Positions 51,839 to 61,027 of a stretch of DNA of 64,000 bases are shown piece after piece (the stretch's first letter is position 1; each line of letters begins with the position of its first letter). The stretch is from positions 1 through 64,000 of the forward strand of contig JBEKEK010000076.1 in assembly GCA_050013875.1 (NCBI GenBank). The letters are read 5' to 3'. A program made the position numbers and the translations under genes. The notes under the pieces were generated by a model. That model was not told where the DNA came from. It saw nothing but the letters and a program-made list of their open reading frames with translations, and searched no databases. The DNA comes from Trebonia sp050013875. GTDB taxonomy: Bacteria; Actinomycetota; Actinomycetes; Streptosporangiales; Streptosporangiaceae.

Positions 51839-53194
51839 TCAGGACAGCCGCCGGGGAAAACGGAACCGGTGCCGGTCCGGCACCAGCATGTCCAGCACGT
51901 CATCGACCAGGATGCGGCCCATCGGCCGCTCCTGCTCGTCTACCACGACCACCGACGCGTGCCGGGTCTCCACCAGCCGCTCGGTGATCTCATCCAACCC
52001 CGCGTCCGGGGTGACGGTCACCGGCCAGGGGGGCCCGATCAGGGCATCCACTGTCCCCTCGAGGTCGGCCAGGAACAGCTCGGTCATCGTCACGTCATCG
52101 AGCAGCTGCCCGTCGTCCCCAAGCACGATGACCCCGGCCAGATCCTCGTCATGCTCCCGGTTCGCCCGCAGCCGGTCCCTGACCTGCCTGATCGTTTCGG
52201 CCGGGGTGGCGGTGACCAGGACGGTGGTCATGATCCCGCCCGCGGTCCGCTCGCCGTAGCCAAGCAGCGTCGCCACCCGGTCACGGGCCTGCGCCGGCAT
52301 CGCCGCGAGCAGCTTCTCCTGCTCGGCCGGCTCCAGCTCGCGCAGCCCGTCGGCGGCCTCGTCCGGCTCCATCCGGCCAAGCAGCTCGGCGGCCTCGGCG
52401 GTGCCGGACTCGCGCAGCAGCTGCACCAGCTCCTCGTCTTGCATCTCCTCAAGGGCATCGGCCGCCTGCTGCGGCGTCAGCCGGGCGAGCAGGTCGCGGC
52501 GCTCGGTCCGGCCCAGGTCCTCAAGCAGGTCCGCCAGCTCACCCGGCCGCAGCCGCTGCAGGCCGTGCTCGGACGCCTGCAGGGTGCCGCCCGGCCCGTG
52601 CTGCGAGCCGAAGCTGGTGATGCTGGCCCAGTCGATCACCTTCTCCGGGGTCGGCCGGGACCGGAACCGCGCGGGTCCGAGCCGTCGCAGCAGGCTGTTG
52701 AACCCGACGTCCACGCCGACCAGCTGCACCGACCCGGCTACCCGCGCCACGTACAGGTCCGCGGCGCGGATGACCCGCGCGCCGTCGGTATCGACCAGCT
52801 GGTGATCGATGACATCGCGCGCCAGCTCGACCTCGCCGGGACGAAGCGCGACTTCCCGCAAATCCAGCCGCGCCGTTCGCAGCCGGACCCGCTCGCGGCC
52901 GACCTCCTCCACCGCATCGACCGGTAGCCAGGCCCGCCGCCGTCCTACCCGCACGATCAGGCCGGTCACCGGCGGGTAGGGCTGGTTACTGTCCCACCGG
53001 GCGACGACGTCCGCCATGTGACCGATCTGCTGCCCGGACTGGTTGAGCACCGGCTTGCCGATCAGGCCGGCCACGCTCACCAGCTCGCTGCGGACATGCC
53101 GCAGCGCGGTCAGCCGCTCGACGCGCTGCTCGACGCGCTGCTCGTAGCGGGCCCGCAGCGCCGACACGCCGGGGGCAGAGGGACGCTCGGCCAT
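51839..53194 (-). CDS. Soluble MgtE-N/CBS protein with PRC-barrel-like N-terminus
   Basis: 451 residues without the MgtE membrane domain. Residues ~35-200 hold two PRC-barrel-like units (LIGKPVLNQSGQQIGHMADV, VARDVIDHQLVDTDG-like stretches). Residues ~215-320 are an MgtE N-terminal helical superhelix (LRPGELADLLEDLGRTERRD, ALEEMQDEELVQLL, RMEPDEAADGLRELEP). Residues ~325-440 are two CBS domains (GERTAGGIMTTVLVTATPAE, LDEITERLVETRHASVVVVD). In MgtE these parts close the channel when Mg is high. Here they probably regulate the adjacent Nramp-like protein, 5 bp downstream. Confidence 0.88.
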   Translation of the reverse strand: MAERPSAPGVSALRARYEQRVEQRVERLTALRHVRSELVSVAGLIGKPVLNQSGQQIGHMADVVARWDSNQPYPPVTGLIVRVGRRRAWLPVDAVEEVGRERVRLRTARLDLREVALRPGEVELARDVIDHQLVDTDGARVIRAADLYVARVAGSVQLVGVDVGFNSLLRRLGPARFRSRPTPEKVIDWASITSFGSQHGPGGTLQASEHGLQRLRPGELADLLEDLGRTERRDLLARLTPQQAADALEEMQDEELVQLLRESGTAEAAELLGRMEPDEAADGLRELEPAEQEKLLAAMPAQARDRVATLLGYGERTAGGIMTTVLVTATPAETIRQVRDRLRANREHDEDLAGVIVLGDDGQLLDDVTMTELFLADLEGTVDALIGPPWPVTVTPDAGLDEITERLVETRHASVVVVDEQERPMGRILVDDVLDMLVPDRHRFRFPRRLS

Positions 53195-53305
53195 GTTGCC
53201 TCCCAGAATCCCGCAAGCAGTGTTACCTGCCCCGATCCTTCCATATCGCCGGGCCCGGTCCGCGCGTTCGCCGCCACGATCAGCCAGCTGGCCGGCCCGA
53301 TGGGC

Positions 53306-54277
53306 CTAGAACCAGGAGGGCCCGTGGGGCGTGTACGGCTTCTCGACTGACTGGATTTCGTCCTCACTGAGCTGAAGGTCGAGGGCGGCGACGGCTTCGG
53401 CGAGGTGGTGTGGCTTGGTCGCGCCGATGATCGGGGCGGAGATGACCGGGTTGCTGAGCACCCACGCCAGCGCGACCTGGGCCATGCTGACGCCGCGGGC
53501 TTCGGCGACCTGCTGGACGGCGTTGACGACCGGCTCGTCGAGGGGTGAGTCGAAGGACTTGACGACGTCATCGACGGTGGAGCGATGTGACTGCTCACCC
53601 CACGGGCGCGCCAGACGGCCCTTGCCCTGCGGGGAGTAGGGCACCACGCCTACCCCCATGTCCGCGCACATGGGCAGTAGCTCGCGCTCTTCCTGCCGCC
53701 GGAGCAGGTTGTACTGGTTCTGCATGGCCACGAACCTGGTCCAGCCGCGCAGGTCGGCCAGGTGCTGCATCTTCGCGAACTGCCAGGCGTACATGGAGGA
53801 GGCGCCCAGGTAGCGGACCTTGCCTGCCTTGACGATGTCGTGCAAGGCCTCCATGGTCTCCTCGACCGGTGTGTCCGGATCGAAGCGGTGGATCTGGTAC
53901 AGGTCGATGTAGTCGGTGCCGAGCCGGGTCAGCGAGGCGTCGACCTGCTCAAGGACCGCCTTGCGGGAAAGGCCCTGCCCGCCCGGGCCGTCGTGCATCT
54001 TGCCGAAGACCTTGGTCGCCAGCACGATGTCCTCGCGGCGGGAGTACCGCTTGATGGCGCGTCCGACCAGTTCCTCTGAGGTCCCGAGCTGGTAGGTGTT
54101 CGCGGTGTCCCAGAAGGTGATGCCCGCCTCGACGGCCTGGCGGAAGAACGGCTGAGCCGCCTCCTCGTCCAGGGCCCAGCGGTGCGCTCGGGCAGCGGTG
54201 GCATCGCCGTAGCTCATGCAGCCGAGCGCGAGCCGGCTCACTTTCAGGCCGGTGTTACCCAGGCGCGCGTATTCCAT
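53306..54277 (-). CDS. Aldo/keto reductase
   Basis: 323 residues; AAGGAG lies 6-7 bases before the ATG at 54277. Barrel start EYARLGNTGLKVSRLALGCM, catalytic Asp and Tyr in FWDTANTYQLG, Lys in IVLATKVFGK and His in DLYQIHRFD are all present. The C-terminal PIIGATKPHHLAEAV is the NADPH-binding end. It resembles the 1-deoxyxylulose/YajO-type branch of AKRs (typical SYGDATAARAHRWALDEEAA start). It follows the NACHT gene, but no functional link is clear. Confidence 0.9.
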   Translation of the reverse strand: MEYARLGNTGLKVSRLALGCMSYGDATAARAHRWALDEEAAQPFFRQAVEAGITFWDTANTYQLGTSEELVGRAIKRYSRREDIVLATKVFGKMHDGPGGQGLSRKAVLEQVDASLTRLGTDYIDLYQIHRFDPDTPVEETMEALHDIVKAGKVRYLGASSMYAWQFAKMQHLADLRGWTRFVAMQNQYNLLRRQEERELLPMCADMGVGVVPYSPQGKGRLARPWGEQSHRSTVDDVVKSFDSPLDEPVVNAVQQVAEARGVSMAQVALAWVLSNPVISAPIIGATKPHHLAEAVAALDLQLSEDEIQSVEKPYTPHGPSWF

Positions 54278-54347
54278 CGTGATCTCCTTGCCGGGCGCAG
54301 AAACAGCCAGGCCTTCATGATGGCCGCCGGCCAGCGGGAAGGCATAG

Positions 54348-57300
54348 TCATACGAGGGCGAGGATGATGGACTCGCCGACCGTGGAGTCGCCCTTGCCCC
54401 GGCTCTCAACCAGGGTGACGGTGGCGGCGGCTGACCGCAGCGCACCGGGGGCGCCCGTACCTGCCGTGCCGCCCTCGGTGGCGCCGTCGGCGAGGTCGAG
54501 CGCCACAGCTCTCAGCGCCGCCGCCTCCGGCGGGTCGGGGGGCTGGTGCGTCAGGCCCATCGGCGCGCAGGCGTCCGCCAGGCGGCTGAGCCCGATTGCC
54601 TGGTGCCAGCTGGGAGAGCCGGCCCCTTGCGGGGTGTGTGCTGCCGCCAGCTCACGTAGCCCGTCGGTCAGCGGGCGGCCGAGCTCCGCCGTCAGCTGGG
54701 TGGAATCGTCGATCCCGGCCCGCGACGAGAGCGCGCGCGCGAATGCCAGGTGCGGGTCGCCCGGCGGGCGCTCTCCCGCGCCCGCGGCCGGGTTCGCGGC
54801 CAGCACCCGCAGCAGGGTGCCCGCCAGCGGCCCGTCACCCACCCAGCGCAGCGGCAGTCCGAGGACCCCAGGGACCGGAATCCCCTGGTGGAGAGTGTCG
54901 ACGCTGGCGAGGGTGAGATCGGGGGCATGCAGGATGCTGCGCGCGAGGGCGTCGGCGCGGTCGAGACCGGTGCTGTGCACCTGTGCGAGCTCGCGGGCCT
55001 GGGGGACATCGAAGTCGAAGGCGCCGAGGACGTTCAGGTCGAGGTCGATGGCGGCGGCGAGCTCGACGGCGCGGATGTGGCCGAGTTCGAGGGCACCGGT
55101 CAGGTCGCTGGCGATGGCGTCGGCCAGGCCGCGGGCACGGGTGAGGTCGAGGCTCCGGAGCAGATCAGGGTCGGCGGCGCAGGCGTGCGTGATGACGTCG
55201 GCGCGGGTGAGGCCGAGCGCGTGGGCGTAGGTCAAGACGATGGCGTGGGCATGCGCGTGCATAAGCTCGACCGCGCGTCCGTTGGAGTTGGCGCGGACGG
55301 TCAGGTCCCTGTCGAGGGCGCCGCTCAGAGCCCGGATGTCGTCGAGGTCGCCGGCGATATTCAGGGCGATGTTAAGGACGGCGGCGGTCAGCACCTGGGG
55401 CAGTATCGCGGTGTTCCTTACGTCGCCTGCGATTGCCTGGCTGATGGCGGCGCCGGTCAGCGCGTGCGGGTGCGCCTGACCGGGGCGGAGCCATAGTTCC
55501 GAAGGCGACTGAGTCCACGCGGACGTCACGGCGGCCGGGAGCTGACCGGCGAGAGCGCCGGCGATGGCCTCCTGTTTGAGTTCGTCGTGGCGCGGCAGCC
55601 TGACCTCGACACCGGTAACGGTGGCGGTGATCGAGTTCAGCCACTTGACGAAGGCCCGCGCCTCGGTACCCCACATGCCGGTGGCGGGCTGGTCGGTGTG
55701 CGGGTCGCACGGGCTGTCGGGCGGGGGCGCCTTGGTGTCCTTGAGGAAGATCCAGTACAGGTCGGCGGGAACGGGCCGGGCGCAGATCCTGGTCCCGCTG
55801 GCGGTGATCAGGGTCCGGCGGATGAGCCGCGCGGCCAGCGCCCCGGCGATCAGCCGCCGGTGCCCGGGTGAGCTGTCCGGCTCGTACGCCCGCTCGCGTT
55901 CCCGGTCGAGCCGCCGGCGCAGCTCGGGATCGATCTCGGCGTTGGCCTCGTCGCAGTCGAAGGCGAGCGTGAGGGCGGGGATCGTGCCGCTTTCCAGGCA
56001 GGCGCGGACGATCGGGCTGGCGTCGGCGCTCGCCGCATACAGCAGGATGGTCTCGTGCCACCAGGGGTCGCTGACGTTGTCGGCCAGGCTTTTCACCAGG
56101 TCGGGGGTGGCGCTGACGTGCCGGGCGGCCAGGTACTCCTGGAACGTCAGGTGGGTGAAGGCGTACCGGCCGGCCGTCGCCTCGGTGAACAGGCCGTTGC
56201 GCGACATGTCGTCGAGAAACGCCGCGCCGGTGACCGCGGCGGAGAAGCGCTCAAGTGAGGGCCCGAGGATCTCAAGGACGCGGTCGGCCGGGAGGTCAGT
56301 GACGCGCTCGCGCATCATCTGGTAGGCCAGCGCGGCCAGCAGCGTCTGCTTGGCCGGCCAGGACAGCAGTTCCGGCAGGTCCTTGGCCTGACTGCGGCGC
56401 GAAAGGAGGACCTGGCAGATCTCACCGTAGAGGTCGGCGCGGCTGCCGGGCAGCGCACCGCGGTACCGGTGCGCGGTGGCGATCATCGTCAGCAGCAGTG
56501 GATTGGTGGACAGCTCACGCAGCGCCGGATGCTCCTGGAGCAGGAAACTGAGCCTGGCGGCCGACTCGCGGGCCCGCAGCCGCACGGCGCGCCGCGCGGT
56601 CCGGCCGGAGGCGCCGGTCGCGTGCCGTTCGGCGGCCAGGCACCAGCGATCAAGGAAGAGCTGCACCTGCTCGGCCGTGAACGGCCTGACCACCAGGACG
56701 TCCGCCTGCGCGGTCAGCGAGCCGGGCAGGCCGAAGGACCGGGAGGTGACCACGAAGTGGTTGCCCGGGTTGGCGGCGATCTGCCGCTGGACCCAGTCGG
56801 CCACGGCGAGGCGGTCCTCGTCCCTGGCGATCTCATCCAGGCCGTCGAGCAGGACCAGGCACCGGCCTCGGCCGAGCTGGCGCTCCCACCAGCCGCCGGG
56901 TTCTTTGCCCGCCGCCCGGCCGACCGCGGCCCGCGCCACATCCGGCAGCGAGACCGCCTGATCGGCGACGATCCGCCCGGCCTGCTCGCGCAGCGCGAGC
57001 AAGATGGGAACCCGCCTTCGGTTCAGGTGCCCGCGCACCGCCGCCCGGGCGCTGCGCCGGGCCGCGTGGGCGAGCAGAGTGCTCTTGCCGCTTCCGGGCT
57101 GCCCGACCAGCGCGAGGACCACCCGCGAGCGGCCATCGAGAAGTTCGCTGACCGAGCGCCGCTCCGACGTGTCCTGCGTCGCCTGGACGATCGCGGTCCC
57201 CGATGCCTCGTGGGGTGCCCGGCTGACCAGCGCGACATCGACGTAGACGTCGCCCAGTTCCGGGATGTGATCGCCGCCGGTCGCGAGATCCTGCGCGTCG

Positions 57301-57491
57301 ACGTACTTGAGCGAATCAAGCACCCAGCGCCGGTACCGGTAGCCATAGCCCGGAACGGCCGATGCCCGCACCAGCTGTTGCCAAGCTCTCGCAGTCAAAA
57401 TTGGGCCCCCGGCACACCTCGGACATCCAAGCTCCCAAGCTAGCCCATTGCCCGTCTCTGGGCGAAGGAGCCCTGGCGCGTCGTAAGGCAT
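54348..57491 (-). CDS. NACHT-domain STAND ATPase
   Basis: About 1047 residues from the ATG at 57491; the frame is open to 57713. Residues ~65-110 (RRWVLDSLKYVDAQDL) precede the NACHT. The Walker A is LALVGQPGSGKSTLLAHAAR and the Walker B RCLVLLDGLDEIARDEDR, followed by sensor VVTSRSFGLPGS and the winged-helix-like LTFQEYLAARHVSA. The last ~350 residues contain weak repeats with [LI]-D-L-x-x-A-R-x-L-A (for example LDLTRARGLADAIASDL, LGHIRAVELAAAID). Such ATPases oligomerise after sensing a trigger and often defend against phage. No effector domain is visible in or next to it. Confidence 0.86.
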   Translation of the reverse strand: MPYDAPGLLRPETGNGLAWELGCPRCAGGPILTARAWQQLVRASAVPGYGYRYRRWVLDSLKYVDAQDLATGGDHIPELGDVYVDVALVSRAPHEASGTAIVQATQDTSERRSVSELLDGRSRVVLALVGQPGSGKSTLLAHAARRSARAAVRGHLNRRRVPILLALREQAGRIVADQAVSLPDVARAAVGRAAGKEPGGWWERQLGRGRCLVLLDGLDEIARDEDRLAVADWVQRQIAANPGNHFVVTSRSFGLPGSLTAQADVLVVRPFTAEQVQLFLDRWCLAAERHATGASGRTARRAVRLRARESAARLSFLLQEHPALRELSTNPLLLTMIATAHRYRGALPGSRADLYGEICQVLLSRRSQAKDLPELLSWPAKQTLLAALAYQMMRERVTDLPADRVLEILGPSLERFSAAVTGAAFLDDMSRNGLFTEATAGRYAFTHLTFQEYLAARHVSATPDLVKSLADNVSDPWWHETILLYAASADASPIVRACLESGTIPALTLAFDCDEANAEIDPELRRRLDRERERAYEPDSSPGHRRLIAGALAARLIRRTLITASGTRICARPVPADLYWIFLKDTKAPPPDSPCDPHTDQPATGMWGTEARAFVKWLNSITATVTGVEVRLPRHDELKQEAIAGALAGQLPAAVTSAWTQSPSELWLRPGQAHPHALTGAAISQAIAGDVRNTAILPQVLTAAVLNIALNIAGDLDDIRALSGALDRDLTVRANSNGRAVELMHAHAHAIVLTYAHALGLTRADVITHACAADPDLLRSLDLTRARGLADAIASDLTGALELGHIRAVELAAAIDLDLNVLGAFDFDVPQARELAQVHSTGLDRADALARSILHAPDLTLASVDTLHQGIPVPGVLGLPLRWVGDGPLAGTLLRVLAANPAAGAGERPPGDPHLAFARALSSRAGIDDSTQLTAELGRPLTDGLRELAAAHTPQGAGSPSWHQAIGLSRLADACAPMGLTHQPPDPPEAAALRAVALDLADGATEGGTAGTGAPGALRSAAATVTLVESRGKGDSTVGESIILALV

Positions 57492-57576
57492 ATTTCGCGA
57501 TAAAACGCGGCGAGACGCCCGTCGTGCCTGGCGGACCCGGCGCAAGCCGCTCACGCGTTCTGGTGCGGCGAGGTTG

Positions 57577-58482
57577 CTAAGCGCCGGGGTTCGGGCTGGC
57601 CAGCGCCAGGCGAGCGGCGCTGACGTCCTGGCGGCCGTGCCCGGCGGCGACCGCGGCATGCCATTGCCCTGACAACGCGGCCAGCAGCGGTGGCGCCTCG
57701 CCGCCGACGGCACTGATCGCGAGGTCTACGTCCTTCAGCGCCCACTCGAGCGGGAACTCCGCGGCATAGTCCTGCCGGTCCATCTTGTGCAGCTTGGCGT
57801 CGGCGATCGGCGCGTCTAGCGGGCCGCCCTCGATGACCTCGGCAAGCTGCTCGTGACCGATACCGAGGCGATCAGCGAGTTCCATGGTCTCCGCCACGCC
57901 CTCAATGAGGATGGACATGTAGGCATTGACAAGCAGCTTGACCTGGCTGCCGCGGCCGGCCTGGCCCAGCCACACGGTCTTGCGGCCGATCGCATCGAAC
58001 GCCGGGCGCACCGCACTGGCGGCGGCGTCGGGCCCTGACGCCAGGATCAGCAGCTGCCCCTGTTCGGCCGGTGCCTTACTGCCCGACACCGGGGCGTCCA
58101 CGAACATGACGCCGGGCCGCTGCGCGGCCAGCCTGGCAGCGAAACGCCTGGTGGCCTCGACCCCGATGGTGCCCATCTGCGCCCACACACATCCGTCCGC
58201 GAAGGCCTCGGCCACGCCGCCGTCGAAAATCACCGCCTCCGCCACGTCGGCGGTGGGGAGCATGGTGATCACCACCCCGGCGTCGCGCGCGGCGTCCTGA
58301 GCTGACGCCGCGGCTATCGCCCCCGACTCAGCGAGCGAGGAGGTGACCGCGGGCGACCGGTCCCATACGCGGGTGTCCAGCCCCGCGGCGGCCAGGCGTC
58401 GGGTCATGGCCGAGCCCATAATCCCGGCGCCGATGACCGCTACCGCCGGGGCGGCGGCATCGCCGTTCTTTGTCTGTGCCAT
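57577..58482 (-). CDS. Beta-hydroxyacid dehydrogenase (3-hydroxyisobutyrate dehydrogenase family)
   Basis: 301 residues from the ATG at 58482 (GAAGGGAATGAGGCA upstream). Cofactor motif VAVIGAGIMGSAMTRRLAAA, substrate motif FVDAPVSGSKAPAEQGQL and the catalytic Lys in SQVKLLVNAYMSIL are present. The family reduces or oxidises small beta-hydroxy acids (3-hydroxyisobutyrate, tartronate semialdehyde, glyoxylate) with NAD(P). Valine breakdown through 3-hydroxyisobutyrate would feed methylmalonyl-CoA mutase, but this link is only suggestive. Alone on its strand. Confidence 0.9.
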   Translation of the reverse strand: MAQTKNGDAAAPAVAVIGAGIMGSAMTRRLAAAGLDTRVWDRSPAVTSSLAESGAIAAASAQDAARDAGVVITMLPTADVAEAVIFDGGVAEAFADGCVWAQMGTIGVEATRRFAARLAAQRPGVMFVDAPVSGSKAPAEQGQLLILASGPDAAASAVRPAFDAIGRKTVWLGQAGRGSQVKLLVNAYMSILIEGVAETMELADRLGIGHEQLAEVIEGGPLDAPIADAKLHKMDRQDYAAEFPLEWALKDVDLAISAVGGEAPPLLAALSGQWHAAVAAGHGRQDVSAARLALASPNPGA

Positions 58483-58641
58483 TGCCTCATTCCCTTCTGC
58501 TTCCCCCGCTCCGCCTTCCCCCGCGGGAACATGCCCCGCACAGTCGGAAACGAAGCAGGGTTGCCGGTGCGCAACTGTGGCGGCTATCCCAGCTTCTGGA
58601 CCGGGTTGGTGTCGATTAATCTGACAGCGGAGGGAAACGCA

Positions 58642-58699
58642 AGCTGACAAGCGAAGGTTCAGGGAGCGCCGGATCCGTAGAGTCTCAGCTGACAAGCGA
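58642..58699. repeat. Pair of 13-bp direct repeats upstream of peroxiredoxin
   Basis: AGCTGACAAGCGA occurs at 58642-58654 and 58687-58699, 45 bp apart; a partial copy (CTGACAGCGGA) lies at 58621-58631. They end 48 bp before the peroxiredoxin start. The spacing equals about four helical turns, so a regulator could bind both. Confidence 0.5.
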
Positions 58700-58747
58700 G
58701 ACCGCGCTGCCGGCGTTGGACCTGCATCACTCGAATGGAGACTCACG

Positions 58748-59404
58748 ATGAGCTTGACGATCGGTGACACTGCCCCGGACTTCACCGCCCAGACCACCGA
58801 AGGCGAGATCAACTTCCACGACTGGATCGGCGACTCCTGGGCCGTCCTGTTTTCGCACCCGAAGGACTTCACCCCGATCTGCACGACCGAGCTCGGCTAC
58901 ATGGCCTCCATCAAGCCGGAGTTCGACCGTCGCGGCGTGAAGGTCATAGCCCTGTCGGTGGACCCCATCGAGAAGCACGCCGGCTGGGCCGCCGACATCG
59001 AGGAGACGCAGGGCACCGCGCCGAATTACCCCATGATCGGCGACTCTGACTTCACCATCTCCAAGGCCTACGGGATGCTGGGCGCCGACGTCAGCGGCGA
59101 CCCGGCCGACCGCACGGCGGCCGACAACCAGACCGTGCGCAGCGTCTTCGTGATCGGCCCGGACAAGAAGATCAAGCTGATCATGCTCTACCCGATGACG
59201 ACCGGCCGCAATTTCGACGAGATCCTGCGGGTGATCGACTCGCTGCAGCTCACCGCCAAGCACAAGGTCGCCACCCCCGCCAACTGGAAGCAGGGCGACG
59301 ACGTCGTGATCGCCGGCTCGGTCTCAAACGACGCCGCCAAGGAGCTCTTCGGCAGCTGGGAGGAGCCCAAGCCCTACATCCGGATCGTCCCGCAGCCGTC
59401 CTGA
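58748..59404 (+). CDS. 1-Cys peroxiredoxin (Prx6 type)
   Basis: 218 residues. The peroxidatic Cys45 lies in FSHPKDFTPICTTELGYMAS, with the supporting Pro38 and Thr42; the Prx6-type PxCTTE form is clear. There is no resolving Cys of the 2-Cys type. The C-terminal extension (LQLTAKHKVATPANWKQGDD) is also typical. It reduces H2O2 and lipid hydroperoxides in the cytosol, with a thiol partner. GGAG precedes the ATG by 8 bases. Direct repeats upstream may carry peroxide-responsive control. A two-way terminator follows. Confidence 0.94.
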   Translation: MSLTIGDTAPDFTAQTTEGEINFHDWIGDSWAVLFSHPKDFTPICTTELGYMASIKPEFDRRGVKVIALSVDPIEKHAGWAADIEETQGTAPNYPMIGDSDFTISKAYGMLGADVSGDPADRTAADNQTVRSVFVIGPDKKIKLIMLYPMTTGRNFDEILRVIDSLQLTAKHKVATPANWKQGDDVVIAGSVSNDAAKELFGSWEEPKPYIRIVPQPS

Positions 59405-59413
59405 CCCGGCCGC

Positions 59414-59455
59414 GGCTGACCTGGACCCGGCGGGGAGGCCGGGTCTAGGTCAGCC
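59414..59455. terminator. 18-bp stem bidirectional terminator
   Basis: GGCTGACCTGGACCCGGC (59414-59431) pairs with 59438-59455 around GGGGAG, with one G-T wobble in 18. It begins 10 bp after the peroxiredoxin stop and overlaps the stop of the convergent GAF-ANTAR gene, so it can end both transcripts. Confidence 0.7.
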
Positions 59456-60197
59456 GTCTGTCCCGTACTGCTCTACGCGGGCCGCCGACGGCGGGGGCAG
59501 TGATGACCTGAGTGCCGTCGACGAAGGCGCGGGCGAGGTCGGACAGTCGCTGATTGCGGTTGCGGGCCTGGTCGCGCAGCAAGCTGAACGCCTGGTTGAC
59601 GTCGATTCCCAGCCGCTCGGCGAGTTTGCCCTTGGCCTGCTCGATGACAACCCGGCTGTTCAGCGCGGTCTGCAGCTGCTCGTTGAGGGTGTCGCTGCGG
59701 CGCATGCTGCGCTCGTGCAGCAGGCTGATGGTGGCCACGTCAGCCAGCGCCTGGCCGACGTGCACAACGTCGGCGTCGAAGGCGCCGGCCGTGCCCCGGA
59801 AGAGGTTGAGCGCGCCGATGACCTGGTCGCGCAGCCGCATCGGCAGGGCCTGCACGGCCGAGAAGCCGGCCTGTTCGGCGGCCTCGGCAAACCGCGGCCA
59901 GCGCTGCTCAGCACTCAGGTCGGCGGCTGATACCGGCCGGCCGGACCGGAAGCAGTCCAGGCAGGGTCCCTGGTCGCTTTGCAGCTGGAACAGCTCAAGC
60001 AGCCGGGCGGCCTCGCTGGAGGCGGCCACCACGCGCAGTTCGCCGCGCGGGTCGGCCAGCAGCAGCCCGGCGGCGGAAACGTTCAGCAGCTCAACGCTGC
60101 GCGTGGTCAGTACATGCAGGAAGTCGATGAGATCGAAATCGGCGACCATGGTGTCAGTAAGCTCGACGAAAGTCTCCGATAGCAGCTGTCCGTCCAT
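59445..60197 (-). CDS. GAF and ANTAR domain regulator
   Basis: 250 residues from the ATG at 60197 (GGAGAGAG upstream). Residues ~15-160 are a GAF sensor (FLHVLTTRSVELLNVSAAGL, QSDQGPCLDCFRSGRPVSAA, LPMRLRDQVIGALNLFRG). Residues ~175-235 are ANTAR (LQTALNSRVVIEQAKGKLAE, LGIDVNQAFSLLRDQARNRN), a three-helix RNA-binding element for antitermination at paired hairpins. The signal and target RNA are unknown. A second such protein is encoded immediately upstream. Confidence 0.92.
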   Translation of the reverse strand: MDGQLLSETFVELTDTMVADFDLIDFLHVLTTRSVELLNVSAAGLLLADPRGELRVVAASSEAARLLELFQLQSDQGPCLDCFRSGRPVSAADLSAEQRWPRFAEAAEQAGFSAVQALPMRLRDQVIGALNLFRGTAGAFDADVVHVGQALADVATISLLHERSMRRSDTLNEQLQTALNSRVVIEQAKGKLAERLGIDVNQAFSLLRDQARNRNQRLSDLARAFVDGTQVITAPAVGGPRRAVRDRRLT

Positions 60198-60268
60198 GTG
60201 CTCTCTCTCCACGAAATCAGCCAAGCGTGCCGCGGACCCGCAACGGCGTGCAGACGTCAGTGCGTGCC

Positions 60269-61027
60269 TCACGTCTTGTCACCCAGGGGCAGATCAGGAT
60301 CAGGAAATAGCCGCAGGCGGCGCGCTACGATGTCGCGGGCGACATCGGCCAGCTGAATGTCGTTGACATAAGCATAGGCGCGCAACCGCGCGAACGCGTC
60401 TGTGATGTTCACGCCGAGCTGCTCGGTGAGCATGCCGGAGGCCTGGTCGATCTCCGCCCGGTGCGAAGCCAGGCCCGCGGGCTGGCCGCCGGGGCCGAAT
60501 TCTGCCGCGGCCCCTCCCGAGGCCCCGTCCTGCGCGTCGAGCAGCAGCATGGTGGCGGTATCGGCGAAGACCAGCGCGTCCCCGAACTGGAAGCCACTCA
60601 ACGGACCGGGCCGGTCCCGGTACAGGCCAAGCACCCCGGCCCGGATCGCCCCGATCACCAGCGGGAACGCGAAGATCGCGGCCGCCCCGGCCATAGTCGC
60701 GGCCGGGGCGAACGCCGGCCAGCGGGTTCCCGATTCCGCGTCGGCCAGGTCCGAGGCCAGCACCGGGCCGCTGGACGCGGACGCGTCAAGCAAGGGTCCT
60801 TCGCCGAGGGTCAGCTGCAGGTCGGCGAGCTGCCTGCCGATCTCGTCGGTCACTTGCATCAGATGGCCCGCCTGCGCGTCCAGGGCGGCGCTCAGCCAGG
60901 CGCCGGTGACCTCAACCCCGGGAACCACCGCCGCGCATACGTCTGCGGCCGACACCCGCCCGCCGCGCGCGGCCGCCTGGTCCGCGACCAGTCCCCAGAC
61001 CCGCCCGCGTCGCCGGATATACGTCAT
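60269..61027 (-). CDS. GAF and ANTAR domain regulator
   Basis: 252 residues; the true start could be the GTG at or near 61000. Residues ~30-180 are a GAF-like domain (VEVTGAWLSAALDAQAGHLM, TLGEGPLLDASASSGPVLAS, IFAFPLVIGAIRAGVLGLYR). The ANTAR helices follow (HRAEIDQASGMLTEQLGVNI, DAFARLRAYAYVNDIQLADV). In the paired GAF-ANTAR proteins the EQAxGxL pattern is DQASGML here. It lies 71 bp before the first ANTAR gene on the same strand. The duplication suggests two different signals act on related RNAs. Confidence 0.9.
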   Translation of the reverse strand: MTYIRRRGRVWGLVADQAAARGGRVSAADVCAAVVPGVEVTGAWLSAALDAQAGHLMQVTDEIGRQLADLQLTLGEGPLLDASASSGPVLASDLADAESGTRWPAFAPAATMAGAAAIFAFPLVIGAIRAGVLGLYRDRPGPLSGFQFGDALVFADTATMLLLDAQDGASGGAAAEFGPGGQPAGLASHRAEIDQASGMLTEQLGVNITDAFARLRAYAYVNDIQLADVARDIVARRLRLFPDPDLPLGDKT

